Shown here: piece by piece, positions 1 to 7,094 of the stretch
How positions within the stretch are numbered: the first letter of the stretch is position 1
Layout: each line of letters opens with the position of its first letter
NCBI GenBank assembly: GCA_017964055.1
Contig: JAGCSS010000314.1
Span: 1 to 8,683 of the forward strand
Length of the DNA: 8,683 nucleotides
DNA from: Lachnospiraceae bacterium
GTDB taxonomy: Bacteria; Bacillota; Clostridia; Lachnospirales; Lachnospiraceae
Direction: 5' to 3'
Translations under genes and position numbers: made by a program
Notes under the pieces: generated by a model
What the model was told of the DNA's origin: nothing
What the model saw: only the letters and a program-made list of their open reading frames with translations
Databases searched by the model: none

Positions 1-506
1 CCGCCCGCGCCCGAACATGACGAACATGTTTCGGTCGTTCCGGTCTGCCCACTCCCGCCGCAGGAGTAACAGGTCCCGCTGCTGTAGTCTGTTTTGTAGC
101 ATTTTGTCATTCTGCCGCCGCAATAACACTCTGATGAATGTGAATGATAAGAGCATCCTTCTGCCCTGTGATTATGACCCGCATAACAGTCCCTGGTATG
201 GACATGTCCGGCAACAAATCTGCCTGTAAGTATGTCTGCTCCCGCCTCACGGGAAATACGCTTTCCGATGAACATATCGATGCTGCAGACAGTGCCCGTC
301 CTGGCGATGTCTGCCAGCAATTCCTCATAATCCGCGAGCGTCACGGCTTTTTTCACATCTACTTTGGCGGTGAACTCATCTACAGCCTCCTGCAGGGCAT
401 AGTGCATATTATGATCCGCACGTCCCGCGGCAAGGCTCAGAGGCGCGAATACTCCCAACAGTACCGCCAGCAGCAGGGCCGCACCTCTCCCTACATCGCC
501 GCTCAT
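1..506 (-). CDS. Cys/His-rich exported or anchored protein of a Tad-like operon (3' end cut by window edge)
   Basis: The frame is open from ATG at 506 to the left edge, giving 168 residues without a stop, so the C-terminus is missing. Residues 8-27 are strongly hydrophobic (ALLLAVLLGVFAPLSLAAG) and fit a signal peptide or membrane anchor. Residues 35-100 form a hydrophilic, pseudopilin-like stretch (ALQEAVDEF, then DYEELLADIARTGT). From residue 101 the protein changes character: three HxH-Cys units (HVHTRDCY 101-108, HNHRAEGCSY 111-120, HSHSSECYCG 121-130) are followed by two CxxCxGxG motifs (CYSCGGSG 146-153, CSSCSGAG 161-168), the spacing seen in the DnaJ zinc-binding domain. Metal binding or disulfides are inference. 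The start overlaps the previous stop as TGATG, and no good Shine-Dalgarno is visible, so translational coupling is likely. I recognise the general type from clostridial Tad loci but know no function for it. Confidence 0.8.
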   Translation of the reverse strand, partial: MSGDVGRGAALLLAVLLGVFAPLSLAAGRADHNMHYALQEAVDEFTAKVDVKKAVTLADYEELLADIARTGTVCSIDMFIGKRISREAGADILTGRFVAGHVHTRDCYAGHNHRAEGCSYHSHSSECYCGGRMTKCYKTDYSSGTCYSCGGSGQTGTTETCSSCSGAG

Positions 507-982
507 CAGTTGATCTGTCTGAAAATGATGCTGGTCACCATTCCGTTAGCGTTCTTGTCTACCGATCCGACAAATGTTCCCGACGGATTGATGTAGGAAT
601 TATTGCTTTTGTTTACGATCGTATATTCGCTTCCGGCCTTATACTGGTCGTATTTGTCCTTTGTGCCGGTGCCGTCGGTTCCGTCGGTTTTCCCTGTATT
701 CATGAGCGTAAGCACCTGAACTCCTTCGTTAAGATCCGCCGAGCAGTCTTTGATCACTTCGATGACCTTGTCGCCCGAAACATACAATCCGTCATAGATC
801 GTTGCATTGATCTCCGAATAGTCGCTCATCATCTCCGCATATTGAGTGTTGCCGTCATTGATCGTGCTTTTCGACCTGGATACCATATACAAAGAAATAG
901 CACTCAAAACCAGCGCGATGATAACTACCACCGCCAATACAAGTCCCTTCACCGAAATATCGATCGCATTACGTCTGCGCAT
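506..982 (-). CDS. Single-pass pseudopilin-like protein, second paralog
   Basis: This is a 158-aa protein with a short basic N-terminus (MRRRNAIDIS) and one hydrophobic segment at about residues 12-34, followed by an extracytoplasmic domain. This is the usual layout of pilins and TadE-like minor pseudopilins. It shares motifs with the gene just upstream: YDGLYVSG at 63-70, and SYINPSG followed by NANGMVTSIIF near the C-terminus (144-154). A Gly/Thr/Asp-rich stretch (residues 97-109, DGTDGTGT) looks like a flexible loop. There is no clear Gly-x4-Glu prepilin cleavage site, so processing by a prepilin peptidase is uncertain. The ATG at 982 has a good ribosome site (AAAGGGGG about 8 nt upstream). 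The stop shares one base with the next start. A minor pilin or membrane component of the Tad-like machine is inferred from layout and context. Confidence 0.85.
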   Translation of the reverse strand: MRRRNAIDISVKGLVLAVVVIIALVLSAISLYMVSRSKSTINDGNTQYAEMMSDYSEINATIYDGLYVSGDKVIEVIKDCSADLNEGVQVLTLMNTGKTDGTDGTGTKDKYDQYKAGSEYTIVNKSNNSYINPSGTFVGSVDKNANGMVTSIIFRQIN

Positions 983-1000
983 AGAAAAATCCCCCTTTGA

Positions 1001-1453
1001 TTATTTTTCAAGATTAAAAATGACATTTGTTATGATCCCGTTGGCATTCTGCTCAACGGTGCAAAGATATACATCGGTCGGGGCGACATATCCGCTTCCC
1101 GACATATCGGTCAGTTCAGAAAAGCTTCCCGATCTAATATAGCTTTTCTCCGCTCCGCCGTTTTTTACGATAAGCTTCTCAAAGCCTTTGGGCCCGGCCG
1201 CGGTCAGGTAGAGCTTATAGAAATTCCGCACTTCCGCTCCGCTGACCCTCAGTCCGTCATACTGCATGATCCCGCTGTTTCTCAGGCGCTCCGTGTCCTC
1301 TATCATCTTCCCGGATACAACGTCGGACATGTTTTTTGCCTGCTCGAACTGCATGACCATTATCGAGATCAGGACCACGGACAATATCACTCCCGCGGCC
1401 AGCAGCAGCGCCTGAGGCGCAATCTCAAACCTGTTCCTTTTCAACTCTTCCAC
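1001..1453 (-). CDS. Single-pass pseudopilin-like protein, first paralog
   Basis: This is a 150-aa protein with a charged N-terminus (EELKRNRFE), one hydrophobic segment at about residues 14-35 (ALLLAAGVILSVVLISIMVM) and an outside domain of about 115 residues. YDGLRVSG at 65-72 and NANGIITNVIF at 136-146 match YDGLYVSG and NANGMVTSIIF of the next gene, so the two are paralogs with different middle parts. No canonical prepilin cleavage motif is seen. The start is GTG at 1453. It is preferred because AAAGGA lies 5 nt upstream (1459-1464) and the next methionine is inside the membrane segment. It lies 18 nt after the TadB/TadC-like gene and 18 nt before its paralog. The predicted role is as a minor pseudopilin or assembly component; this is inference. 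Confidence 0.85.
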   Translation of the reverse strand: MEELKRNRFEIAPQALLLAAGVILSVVLISIMVMQFEQAKNMSDVVSGKMIEDTERLRNSGIMQYDGLRVSGAEVRNFYKLYLTAAGPKGFEKLIVKNGGAEKSYIRSGSFSELTDMSGSGYVAPTDVYLCTVEQNANGIITNVIFNLEK

Positions 1454-1458
1454 CTTGA

Positions 1459-1464
1459 TCCTTT
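1459..1464 (-). promoter_or_regulatory. Ribosome binding site selecting a GTG start
   Basis: Read on the minus strand, AAAGGA ends 5 nt before a GTG codon at 1453-1451. No ATG is available in frame before residue 32 of the pseudopilin-like protein, so this site decides the start. Confidence 0.65.
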
Positions 1465-1471
1465 AGTCTGT

Positions 1472-3118
1472 TCAGTTCATATAACCCCTGAGTGCATCCT
1501 GATAATCGTTGAACATCGTCATCGCCCTGGCCATAAACGGGATCAGCAGATAGCCAAACAGCACCAGTCCTCCCGGTATGACCGCCAGCAGAGATGCCAG
1601 CATCACGTTGTTGTCCATGAGTATCGTCCTGTCCAGTTCCCTGCTCTCCCTGAAGGAAGTGATCTGCGCGGTAACCTCTTCAAACGCGTTTTCAACTCCC
1701 GCTTCGTCAACGGCCAGAAAACAGTCCGTAAGCTTTCTGAACTCCGGGTAATCCTCAGCCTCGAACAGCTCGGTGAGTGCCAGTTCGTCATTGACGCCGT
1801 AATTGTTTATGCACTGCTGCAGGCTGTTCCTGAATATGTCGGAGAATGCCTCCATGCTCTCCAGAATCTCTACCGGCGTAATGCCGGGCACACGCTTCTG
1901 CATATTGATAAGGCTCTGAAAGCGCATGACCTCATCCTGTTTCTGTCCGTCCAGAAGGGCATTCTTAAATATTCTCTTTACATCAGGGAAAACAAATGCC
2001 AGTCCTGCCGCCGCAAGCACGATCAGCAGGTCGGACAGCCCAAAAAACTCCAGTCTGTATGCCTTAAGTCTCCTGATGATCTCCGCCGCTGTATCCGCAG
2101 CCACCGACCTGCTCCTAAAGCCCGGCTCATCAAGCAGTGTCTCCGCCAGTTCATCCTCTTCGGGCAGCTCTTCTCCGAGATACTCATGCATGTACTTCGG
2201 TATCACGGTTTTCATGGCTTTTAGCTGGTTGCCGTCTGCGGTATCACTCACGTTTTCAACATCGCTTACATCATTCGCGAGCAGTCTGCGCATGCCCGCA
2301 TGACCCGCGGCCAGAACAGGTACCATTATTATCACCGCGGCTGAGGCAAGAACTGTTCTCTTAAGCAGTACATCCGCCCCGAGCCTGTCCGCCAGCTTTT
2401 TCAGCTGAACGGCCGCCTTTGAGACAACACCTTTCCCGGCCGCTATTTTTGCGGCGGCTGCAGCGAACGGCGCTTCCTTCGGCTTATGGCCCTCTCTCAG
2501 ATACGTGATGGCGGTGTAGCAGAGTACTGTCATCATCAGTATCAGACACAGCATCACTCCTCCGCCCCTGCCGTAATAAAAACTCTTCAGTGACGGAATG
2601 GTATCACTTCCCCATGCCGCGACAGCGGGCACCGCCACGGAAGGCAGGGCCGCCGTCAGTCCCAGGCCGGTAAAACGGTGCTTTCTTCCTTCCAGATAGC
2701 GTTTTTCACTCTGAACGTCGCATCTGAGCTGCATTACCGAGTCCAGAAAAACCGAACTGCTGCCTTCAAACAGATCTCCGTTCTCGGATACAGTCATAAC
2801 AAGTGATGTAAATAGGCGCACATATTTATGACGCCCTCCCGCAATATCGGAGAGCATCCGGACTCTGTCCTCGCCCTCCAGACATCCGAAGAGTTCTTCG
2901 AGTATCGGTCTGATCCTTTTGCTGCACTTGGGAATGCTGTAGAAAATCGCGTCTTCCGCAGAATTGGTATAATAATAGAAGTGCCTCACATGACTTAAGA
3001 ACTCGTCAAAATCCGCAAGAAATGCAGTCTCCCGGCCGACTGAGCCCGAATATGTCATCTCATTGCAAATGACATAGATCAGAAACACCCCAAGTACAGC
3101 GATATAGAGCACCATCAT
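1472..3118 (-). CDS. TadB/TadC-like fused inner-membrane platform protein (T2SF-related)
   Basis: This is a 548-aa membrane protein following cpaF, where Tad operons normally encode two separate platform proteins, TadB and TadC, of about 300 aa each. Predicted membrane segments lie near residues 2-18, 150-170, 187-207, 255-275, 361-379 and 505-530. Two soluble helical stretches sit before membrane pairs, at about 30-145 (FDEFLSHVRHFYYYTNSAEDAI onward) and 390-500 (DEVMRFQSLINMQKRV onward), each resembling a T2SSF cytoplasmic domain. The second ends in ESRELDRTILMDNN and the hydrophobic segment ASLLAVIPGGLVLFGYLLIPF, typical of the TadC end. An Ala/Lys-rich linker (about 210-250) and an acidic loop (about 282-335) separate the halves. 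The start overlaps the cpaF stop as ATGA, with GGGAGG 7 nt upstream. The next codon is also ATG, so the start could be one codon later. Its role is to anchor the CpaF motor and pilus base; this rests on architecture and position, since sequence conservation is low. Confidence 0.8.
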   Translation of the reverse strand: MMVLYIAVLGVFLIYVICNEMTYSGSVGRETAFLADFDEFLSHVRHFYYYTNSAEDAIFYSIPKCSKRIRPILEELFGCLEGEDRVRMLSDIAGGRHKYVRLFTSLVMTVSENGDLFEGSSSVFLDSVMQLRCDVQSEKRYLEGRKHRFTGLGLTAALPSVAVPAVAAWGSDTIPSLKSFYYGRGGGVMLCLILMMTVLCYTAITYLREGHKPKEAPFAAAAAKIAAGKGVVSKAAVQLKKLADRLGADVLLKRTVLASAAVIIMVPVLAAGHAGMRRLLANDVSDVENVSDTADGNQLKAMKTVIPKYMHEYLGEELPEEDELAETLLDEPGFRSRSVAADTAAEIIRRLKAYRLEFFGLSDLLIVLAAAGLAFVFPDVKRIFKNALLDGQKQDEVMRFQSLINMQKRVPGITPVEILESMEAFSDIFRNSLQQCINNYGVNDELALTELFEAEDYPEFRKLTDCFLAVDEAGVENAFEEVTAQITSFRESRELDRTILMDNNVMLASLLAVIPGGLVLFGYLLIPFMARAMTMFNDYQDALRGYMN

Positions 3119-4827
3119 CCTGCCGCCTCCCTGACGGATGCGGGCAGTACAGATGAAACCTCTCCCACAAACCGATACATCTTTTTCTCCGTATCAAATA
3201 CAACAATATCCTTCAATTCATATCTTTCATCCTTTTGGGACGGTATGATCTGCGTTATCCGCTCAATATAGTGATGCCCCGTCACATCATGCACCATATG
3301 CACATCAAAGCTTACCGAATCGACGACCTGCTTCTGCGCGACATGCACATCCGTCAGTCCGAATTCGCACACAAGCGCATTTCGCAGATATTCGATCAGC
3401 TTCTGTGTTGTCTCATGATGCAGCGTTGTGATCGCCATTCTCGAGCCCGACTGCGCCACCTGGATAAAGGCTCCCGCCACCTTGGGTTCGTTGACCTCTC
3501 CGAGTATCAGCACGTCGGTATCCATCTTCTTACTGGCAGTTATCGCGTCGTATATCGTAAAATCGCCGCGTTCCTGCATAACATGAACATTCCTGTCCGG
3601 GTACAGATTGTTGATGTTCAGTTCGAATGATGATTCGATAACCCTGAGTGTATAAGAAGGATTGATGTATCCTATCAGAGACTTTAACAATGTGGTCTTT
3701 CCTCCGCCGGTATTCCCGCTGATAACAAAATTGCACTCAGCTTTGACAATGCTCTTGAGCAGCGCGATAACCCTGTCGGAGTTCTTATCCGTGATCAGAG
3801 ACTCGATCTTTCTGGCGTCCGTACTAGCGAACTTCCTGACATAAAAGGCCCATGAATCGGACACAGGCGGACGGGCCACAACTATTCTCGAATTGTTCTT
3901 CATCGAAGCATGGAGAACGGGATTTCGCTTGGAAAGCGTTGTTTTCGAATTGTAGCGATAGATATTCTTTACAACCCTTTCGAGCGTTTCCTCCCTTCCG
4001 AAGCTTAAGAATTTCATCCTGATCAGCCTGCCGCGGTAAACGCAGTAGATCACATCATATGAATTGATCTTTTTACCGACGTCACGTCCGGAACTCATCA
4101 GTTCTTCGAGATAGCTGTACTCTATCCTCGTGCAGCCGCCCACTCCGCCCGATACACCGTCAATATCGGGATCCATGATAAGCAGATCCGCAACATCATG
4201 ACCATACAGTTTTTCATAACAGCGCTGCGTCAGAGTATCAAGCATGTCCGTATAATCAGGTTCGAGTCCGCATTCCGAAAAGGCTCTCCTGATGTCATCC
4301 TCATCTATCGAATACACCGGTCTGCCTTCATCGTCCGACTTTGCCTCGTTAAACGCATGATCCTTTACCATGCGCCCGAATACATGGATACCGCAATGTC
4401 TCCTGTAGATCATATACATATACTCAAACAGCTCCGTCGCCGACATCGACCCGGACTCATTGAACGGTATGATCCTGCAGATCGTTGCTTCATTTATTCC
4501 AAGCCTGTTGATCAGCAGCTCCTTAATGTATTCTTTGAGGTATTCCGACGATCCCGTATCTCCGAAACACGCTTGTCTGGTAGATAATCTGAGTTTTGCC
4601 TGCTGCCTCTTTTTCTTTCTGATCTCGGTCGGCGCAAGACCGCTCCCGTCAAGATCCGTGTTCAGTATCTCATTTACCGCGCATCTTACTGCCTCTGTCA
4701 GCTCATCAAAGCCTCTTATACTGTCTGTATCGTTTTTTACGGTTACACGTTTTCCTTTGCGATACATATATACCGCAGCTAACAGGCACAGCAGTCCCAC
4801 AGCACTGCAAAAAGCAACTATATTCAT
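3115..4827 (-). CDS. cpaF: CpaF/TadA-type secretion ATPase with an N-terminal membrane segment
   Basis: This is a 570-aa hexameric-type motor ATPase of the VirB11/GspE superfamily, expected to power pilus assembly or secretion at the inner face of the membrane. The Walker A loop is GNTGGGKT at 371-378. The Asp-box region is RVIESSFEL at 395-403, the Walker B region is DVLILGEVNE at 438-447, and the His box is TTLHHE at 467-472. These follow the CpaF order, but with changes: GEVNE where the family usually has GEVRG, and TLHH where it has TIHA. Residues 2-22 form a hydrophobic segment followed by RKGKR, which is not usual in this normally soluble family and suggests membrane tethering. Residues 40-360 hold the helical N-terminal part and the N-terminal domain that precedes the RecA-like core (GGCTRIEY, later RKFAS). 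Length exceeds the typical 430-480 aa. The ATG overlaps the upstream stop by four bases (ATGA), with TAGGAG 3 nt before it. The family assignment is firm. Confidence 0.93.
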   Translation of the reverse strand: MNIVAFCSAVGLLCLLAAVYMYRKGKRVTVKNDTDSIRGFDELTEAVRCAVNEILNTDLDGSGLAPTEIRKKKRQQAKLRLSTRQACFGDTGSSEYLKEYIKELLINRLGINEATICRIIPFNESGSMSATELFEYMYMIYRRHCGIHVFGRMVKDHAFNEAKSDDEGRPVYSIDEDDIRRAFSECGLEPDYTDMLDTLTQRCYEKLYGHDVADLLIMDPDIDGVSGGVGGCTRIEYSYLEELMSSGRDVGKKINSYDVIYCVYRGRLIRMKFLSFGREETLERVVKNIYRYNSKTTLSKRNPVLHASMKNNSRIVVARPPVSDSWAFYVRKFASTDARKIESLITDKNSDRVIALLKSIVKAECNFVISGNTGGGKTTLLKSLIGYINPSYTLRVIESSFELNINNLYPDRNVHVMQERGDFTIYDAITASKKMDTDVLILGEVNEPKVAGAFIQVAQSGSRMAITTLHHETTQKLIEYLRNALVCEFGLTDVHVAQKQVVDSVSFDVHMVHDVTGHHYIERITQIIPSQKDERYELKDIVVFDTEKKMYRFVGEVSSVLPASVREAAG

Positions 4828-5654
4828 GCGCTCCTACCTGCCTTTGTAACCTTTGTAGCCTTCGTCGTCATTGACAGCAGCTTCTTCGAAGCCTCTTTCA
4901 GTGCCGCAAAGAATTCCCTGTCACTGCGCTCGGGATCGCTTAGTCCCGATCGTATATATCCTGCAGCCTTTCTGTCACATAATGCATCCATGTATCCGGT
5001 ACAGTGCGGGAGTCCCGCCGAATTTACCGAAGTGATGTTTCGATAGATATGTTTCAGATTGTTAAGAGTGTATTTTGAGTCCTTGTCATACGAGCCGAAA
5101 ATATAGAAAACCCTGTCATGGTCCAGTCCGAGGAACTCTTCGTTTCTAAACAGCTCATCCAGCAGCGCCCTGTTCTGCCGCAGCGTCACTACAACTATGT
5201 CCGCGTCCTTAAGGATCGATGTGCTGGTCTGTGAAAAGCCCGAATTCGTGTCGATGACGACCCAGTCGTAAAACTCCTGCGAAGCGTCAAAGATGCGCTC
5301 TACGATCCTGCTGACCATGCCGTTTTCGAATGCCGTTCTCGAGCACTGTCTGGTTCCTGCGAGCAGTGAGATCCTGTCAGTGATCTCCGTCGCGCAGCTC
5401 TCCAGTATTTCCTTTGAAAGCATGCCTGACTTATAATATTTCACAACCGCATCGATCCCCATATCGGTGAAGTAATCTTCCCTGTCTGCCCCTTTCAGGC
5501 CCGCAACCAGCGGTCCTTCCAGATCGTTCATGCAATAATGCGTCTGTGTCAGCAGCACCGACCTGTCCGAATCCTCGGCTATGGCCAGCATCAGTGCCAT
5601 AAGATTCGCAGTTGTTCCTGTTCCGTGCATCGGCGACCAAAATGCGATCTTCAT
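4824..5654 (-). CDS. CpaE/TadZ-like MinD/ParA-family protein with an altered P-loop
   Basis: This is a 276-aa protein with a MinD/ParA fold. Strand 1 and the P-loop region are MKIAFWSPMHGTGTTANL (1-18), helix 1 follows, and RSVLLTQTH (31-39) is strand 2. YDWVVIDTNSGF (129-140) matches the Walker B/switch II strand, and ADIVVVTLRQN (151-161) and RVFYIFGSYD (181-190) are later strands of the fold. The loop HGTGTT has Thr where the deviant Walker A motif (KGGxGKTT) has its invariant lysine, and the leading signature lysine is also absent, so ATP hydrolysis is doubtful. CpaE/TadZ proteins localise Tad machines at the pole or cell surface, often through an N-terminal receiver-like domain; none is present here. 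The C-terminus is a short Thr/Lys repeat. AGAGGAGG lies 6 nt before the ATG, and the start overlaps the previous stop as ATGA. Position between cpaB and cpaF supports the role. Confidence 0.85.
   Translation of the reverse strand: MKIAFWSPMHGTGTTANLMALMLAIAEDSDRSVLLTQTHYCMNDLEGPLVAGLKGADREDYFTDMGIDAVVKYYKSGMLSKEILESCATEITDRISLLAGTRQCSRTAFENGMVSRIVERIFDASQEFYDWVVIDTNSGFSQTSTSILKDADIVVVTLRQNRALLDELFRNEEFLGLDHDRVFYIFGSYDKDSKYTLNNLKHIYRNITSVNSAGLPHCTGYMDALCDRKAAGYIRSGLSDPERSDREFFAALKEASKKLLSMTTKATKVTKAGRSA
4839..4865 (-). repeat. Three 9-bp tandem units at the 3' end of the CpaE-like gene
   Basis: Read on the minus strand, three nine-base units (ACGAAGGCT, ACAAAGGTT, ACAAAGGCA) run in frame and encode Thr-Lys-Ala, Thr-Lys-Val, Thr-Lys-Ala close to the C-terminus. 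The units end 11 nt before the cpaF start and lie just upstream of its ribosome site. Confidence 0.75.
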
Positions 5655-6322
5655 CGGCCGCCTCCTCTCAGCGCCGTCCTATACGCTCTCTCAAACTCAC
5701 CGCATGCGGTACCTGGTCTCAAGCGTGCCACCAGTTCTTCGAGCAAACAGCTCATCCGGTCCGAAATGTTCCGGAATGTGTTGTCATTCCTCGCTGTCAG
5801 ATAAAGTTCCGCTTTCCTGTCCTTTTCGGAATACGGCAGCCTGAAGACTCTGTTTTTGGCGTTTCCCGCGAACATCCCGATGAGGTTCTGCATTACCATC
5901 CCTACATAATCACGGATCACAAGAAAGGCATCGCTTTCGTCATACCCGCCCGTTCCCAGCGCTGAAAAGCGCATTGAATAATCCATGTCCTTCTCGTGCG
6001 CAGGCTCCTCATCGGTTATGAACAGCCTGAAGTCCGAAGCATTTTCCTCGCGCACGACACTCAGGCTTTTCGCCGGCTCCCAGAGGTTAAAGCAGAAAGT
6101 ACAGGTCTCCGGCACAGGCATCTGACCCTGCGCGAACATGATGCCCTTAAACTCCAGCATCGCCCCTTCACCGACACCGTCAACCTCCGGCAAATAACGG
6201 TACATTGACAGATCAGCGGTCATGTCGCGCACAAAAACATTTTCACCCAGCGCGGCAAGCAAAGTGGCGAGATACAGTACAATGTCAAAATACCTGAACC
6301 CGTTCACATCAATCGCCTTCAT
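5651..6322 (-). CDS. Unrecognised 223-aa protein, probably a MinD-like pseudo-ATPase
   Basis: I do not recognise this protein by sequence, but its layout resembles a MinD/CpaE fold that has lost nucleotide binding. Residues 1-8 (MKAIDVNG) fit strand 1. FRYFDIVLYLATLLAALGE (9-27) would be the P-loop and helix 1, without any Gly-rich GKT motif. NVFVRDMTAD (28-37) fits strand 2. Further strand-like stretches are CTFCFNLWEP (74-83), DFRLFITDEE (97-106) and AFLVIRDYV (132-140). The stretch RVFRLPYSEKDRKAELY (158-174), with a helical C-terminus, resembles the late strand and loop of CpaE-type proteins. There is no membrane segment, so it should be cytoplasmic. The start overlaps the cpaB stop by 14 bases, with AGAGGAT/GGGAGG just upstream; the stop overlaps the next start as ATGA. 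Adjacent to a true family member, it may form a heterodimer with it. The pseudo-ATPase reading is inference. Confidence 0.8.
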   Translation of the reverse strand: MKAIDVNGFRYFDIVLYLATLLAALGENVFVRDMTADLSMYRYLPEVDGVGEGAMLEFKGIMFAQGQMPVPETCTFCFNLWEPAKSLSVVREENASDFRLFITDEEPAHEKDMDYSMRFSALGTGGYDESDAFLVIRDYVGMVMQNLIGMFAGNAKNRVFRLPYSEKDRKAELYLTARNDNTFRNISDRMSCLLEELVARLRPGTACGEFERAYRTALRGGGR

Positions 6323-7094
6323 ATCCTCTGATCCTCCCTTCGATATCGTTTCTGAGGCCCATGCTCAGATATTCGGTCGCGGACCTGACCACATTCGGAT
6401 CCCTGTCGATCAGCTCGATCACGGCGGGTGCCGGCGTATAGTTTACGATCGCGGCATCCTGCATGAGCTCTTCTACATATTTGGCCGCATACAGATAAGT
6501 GCCCTCAAACAGCGAAGCATCGACAATAGCGGAATCCATCAGCAGCAGCTCTTCCGCGTTTACACGCAGCAATAACCCGTTTTCATCCAGCCCGTATACC
6601 GCTTTTTTCGATAAAACGACATAGTCAGTGGCATCGGGATAGCGCACTCTCACGTCGACACAGTCACCGGGACCGATCAGCGAGTCAAACCTTATGCAGC
6701 CGTATCGCAGCTCCCTCTCATCGTCGCGAGGGGCATCGCCGACCAGCATGCCCTCAGTTATATACGCGCCCTTCTTCAGCGGGATGCGCAGTATCCTCCC
6801 TTCTATCTCCGCTGCAGTCAGCCTCAAGTCTGCCGGAACGGCCTCCTCGGTCAGTTCGGCGATATAAAGGTCCTCCGCCCCGAGCCGCTCTCCGGGCTCC
6901 GCGTCACGCGCGGCACACAGTACCTGCCGCAGCCTGTTCTGCCGTTCCTCCGCTGCCGCAGTCAGTTCCCCTATGCGTGCACGGAGCCGGTCCATCCGTG
7001 TGTGTCCAAACCACATGCCGGCCATGATAACGGCAGCTGCCGCCACTGCTCCCCCTATGATCTTAAACAGCCGTATTTTTTTACTTTTGCGCAT
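6309..7094 (-). CDS. cpaB: CpaB/RcpC-like SAF-domain membrane protein
   Basis: This is a 261-aa protein, first gene of the Tad-like operon. A basic N-terminus (MRKSKKIR) leads into one membrane segment at about residues 11-30, followed by a coiled-coil stretch at about 33-57 (RMDRLRARIGELTAAAEERQNRL). A SAF domain lies at about 60-118 (AARDAEPGERLGAEDL, then IEGRILRIPLKKGAYITEGML), and an RcpC-type region at about 139-165 has LIGPGDCVDVRVRYPDATDYVV. CpaB homologs sit outside the membrane and in Gram-negative bacteria are tied to the secretin; with no secretin here it may bind cell wall or pilus parts, which is inference. The frame is open for ten more codons upstream to an ATG at 7124, but AAGGGGG lies 4 nt before the ATG at 7094 and no ribosome site precedes the longer start. 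Transcription probably begins near 7227. Confidence 0.88.
   Translation of the reverse strand: MRKSKKIRLFKIIGGAVAAAAVIMAGMWFGHTRMDRLRARIGELTAAAEERQNRLRQVLCAARDAEPGERLGAEDLYIAELTEEAVPADLRLTAAEIEGRILRIPLKKGAYITEGMLVGDAPRDDERELRYGCIRFDSLIGPGDCVDVRVRYPDATDYVVLSKKAVYGLDENGLLLRVNAEELLLMDSAIVDASLFEGTYLYAAKYVEELMQDAAIVNYTPAPAVIELIDRDPNVVRSATEYLSMGLRNDIEGRIRGYEGD

Noticed and set aside
107..328. Minus-strand frame of 73 codons near the left edge
   Set aside because: It is in a different frame from the Cys/His-rich gene, which has a coupled start, a signal-like N-terminus and repeated motifs through the same bases.
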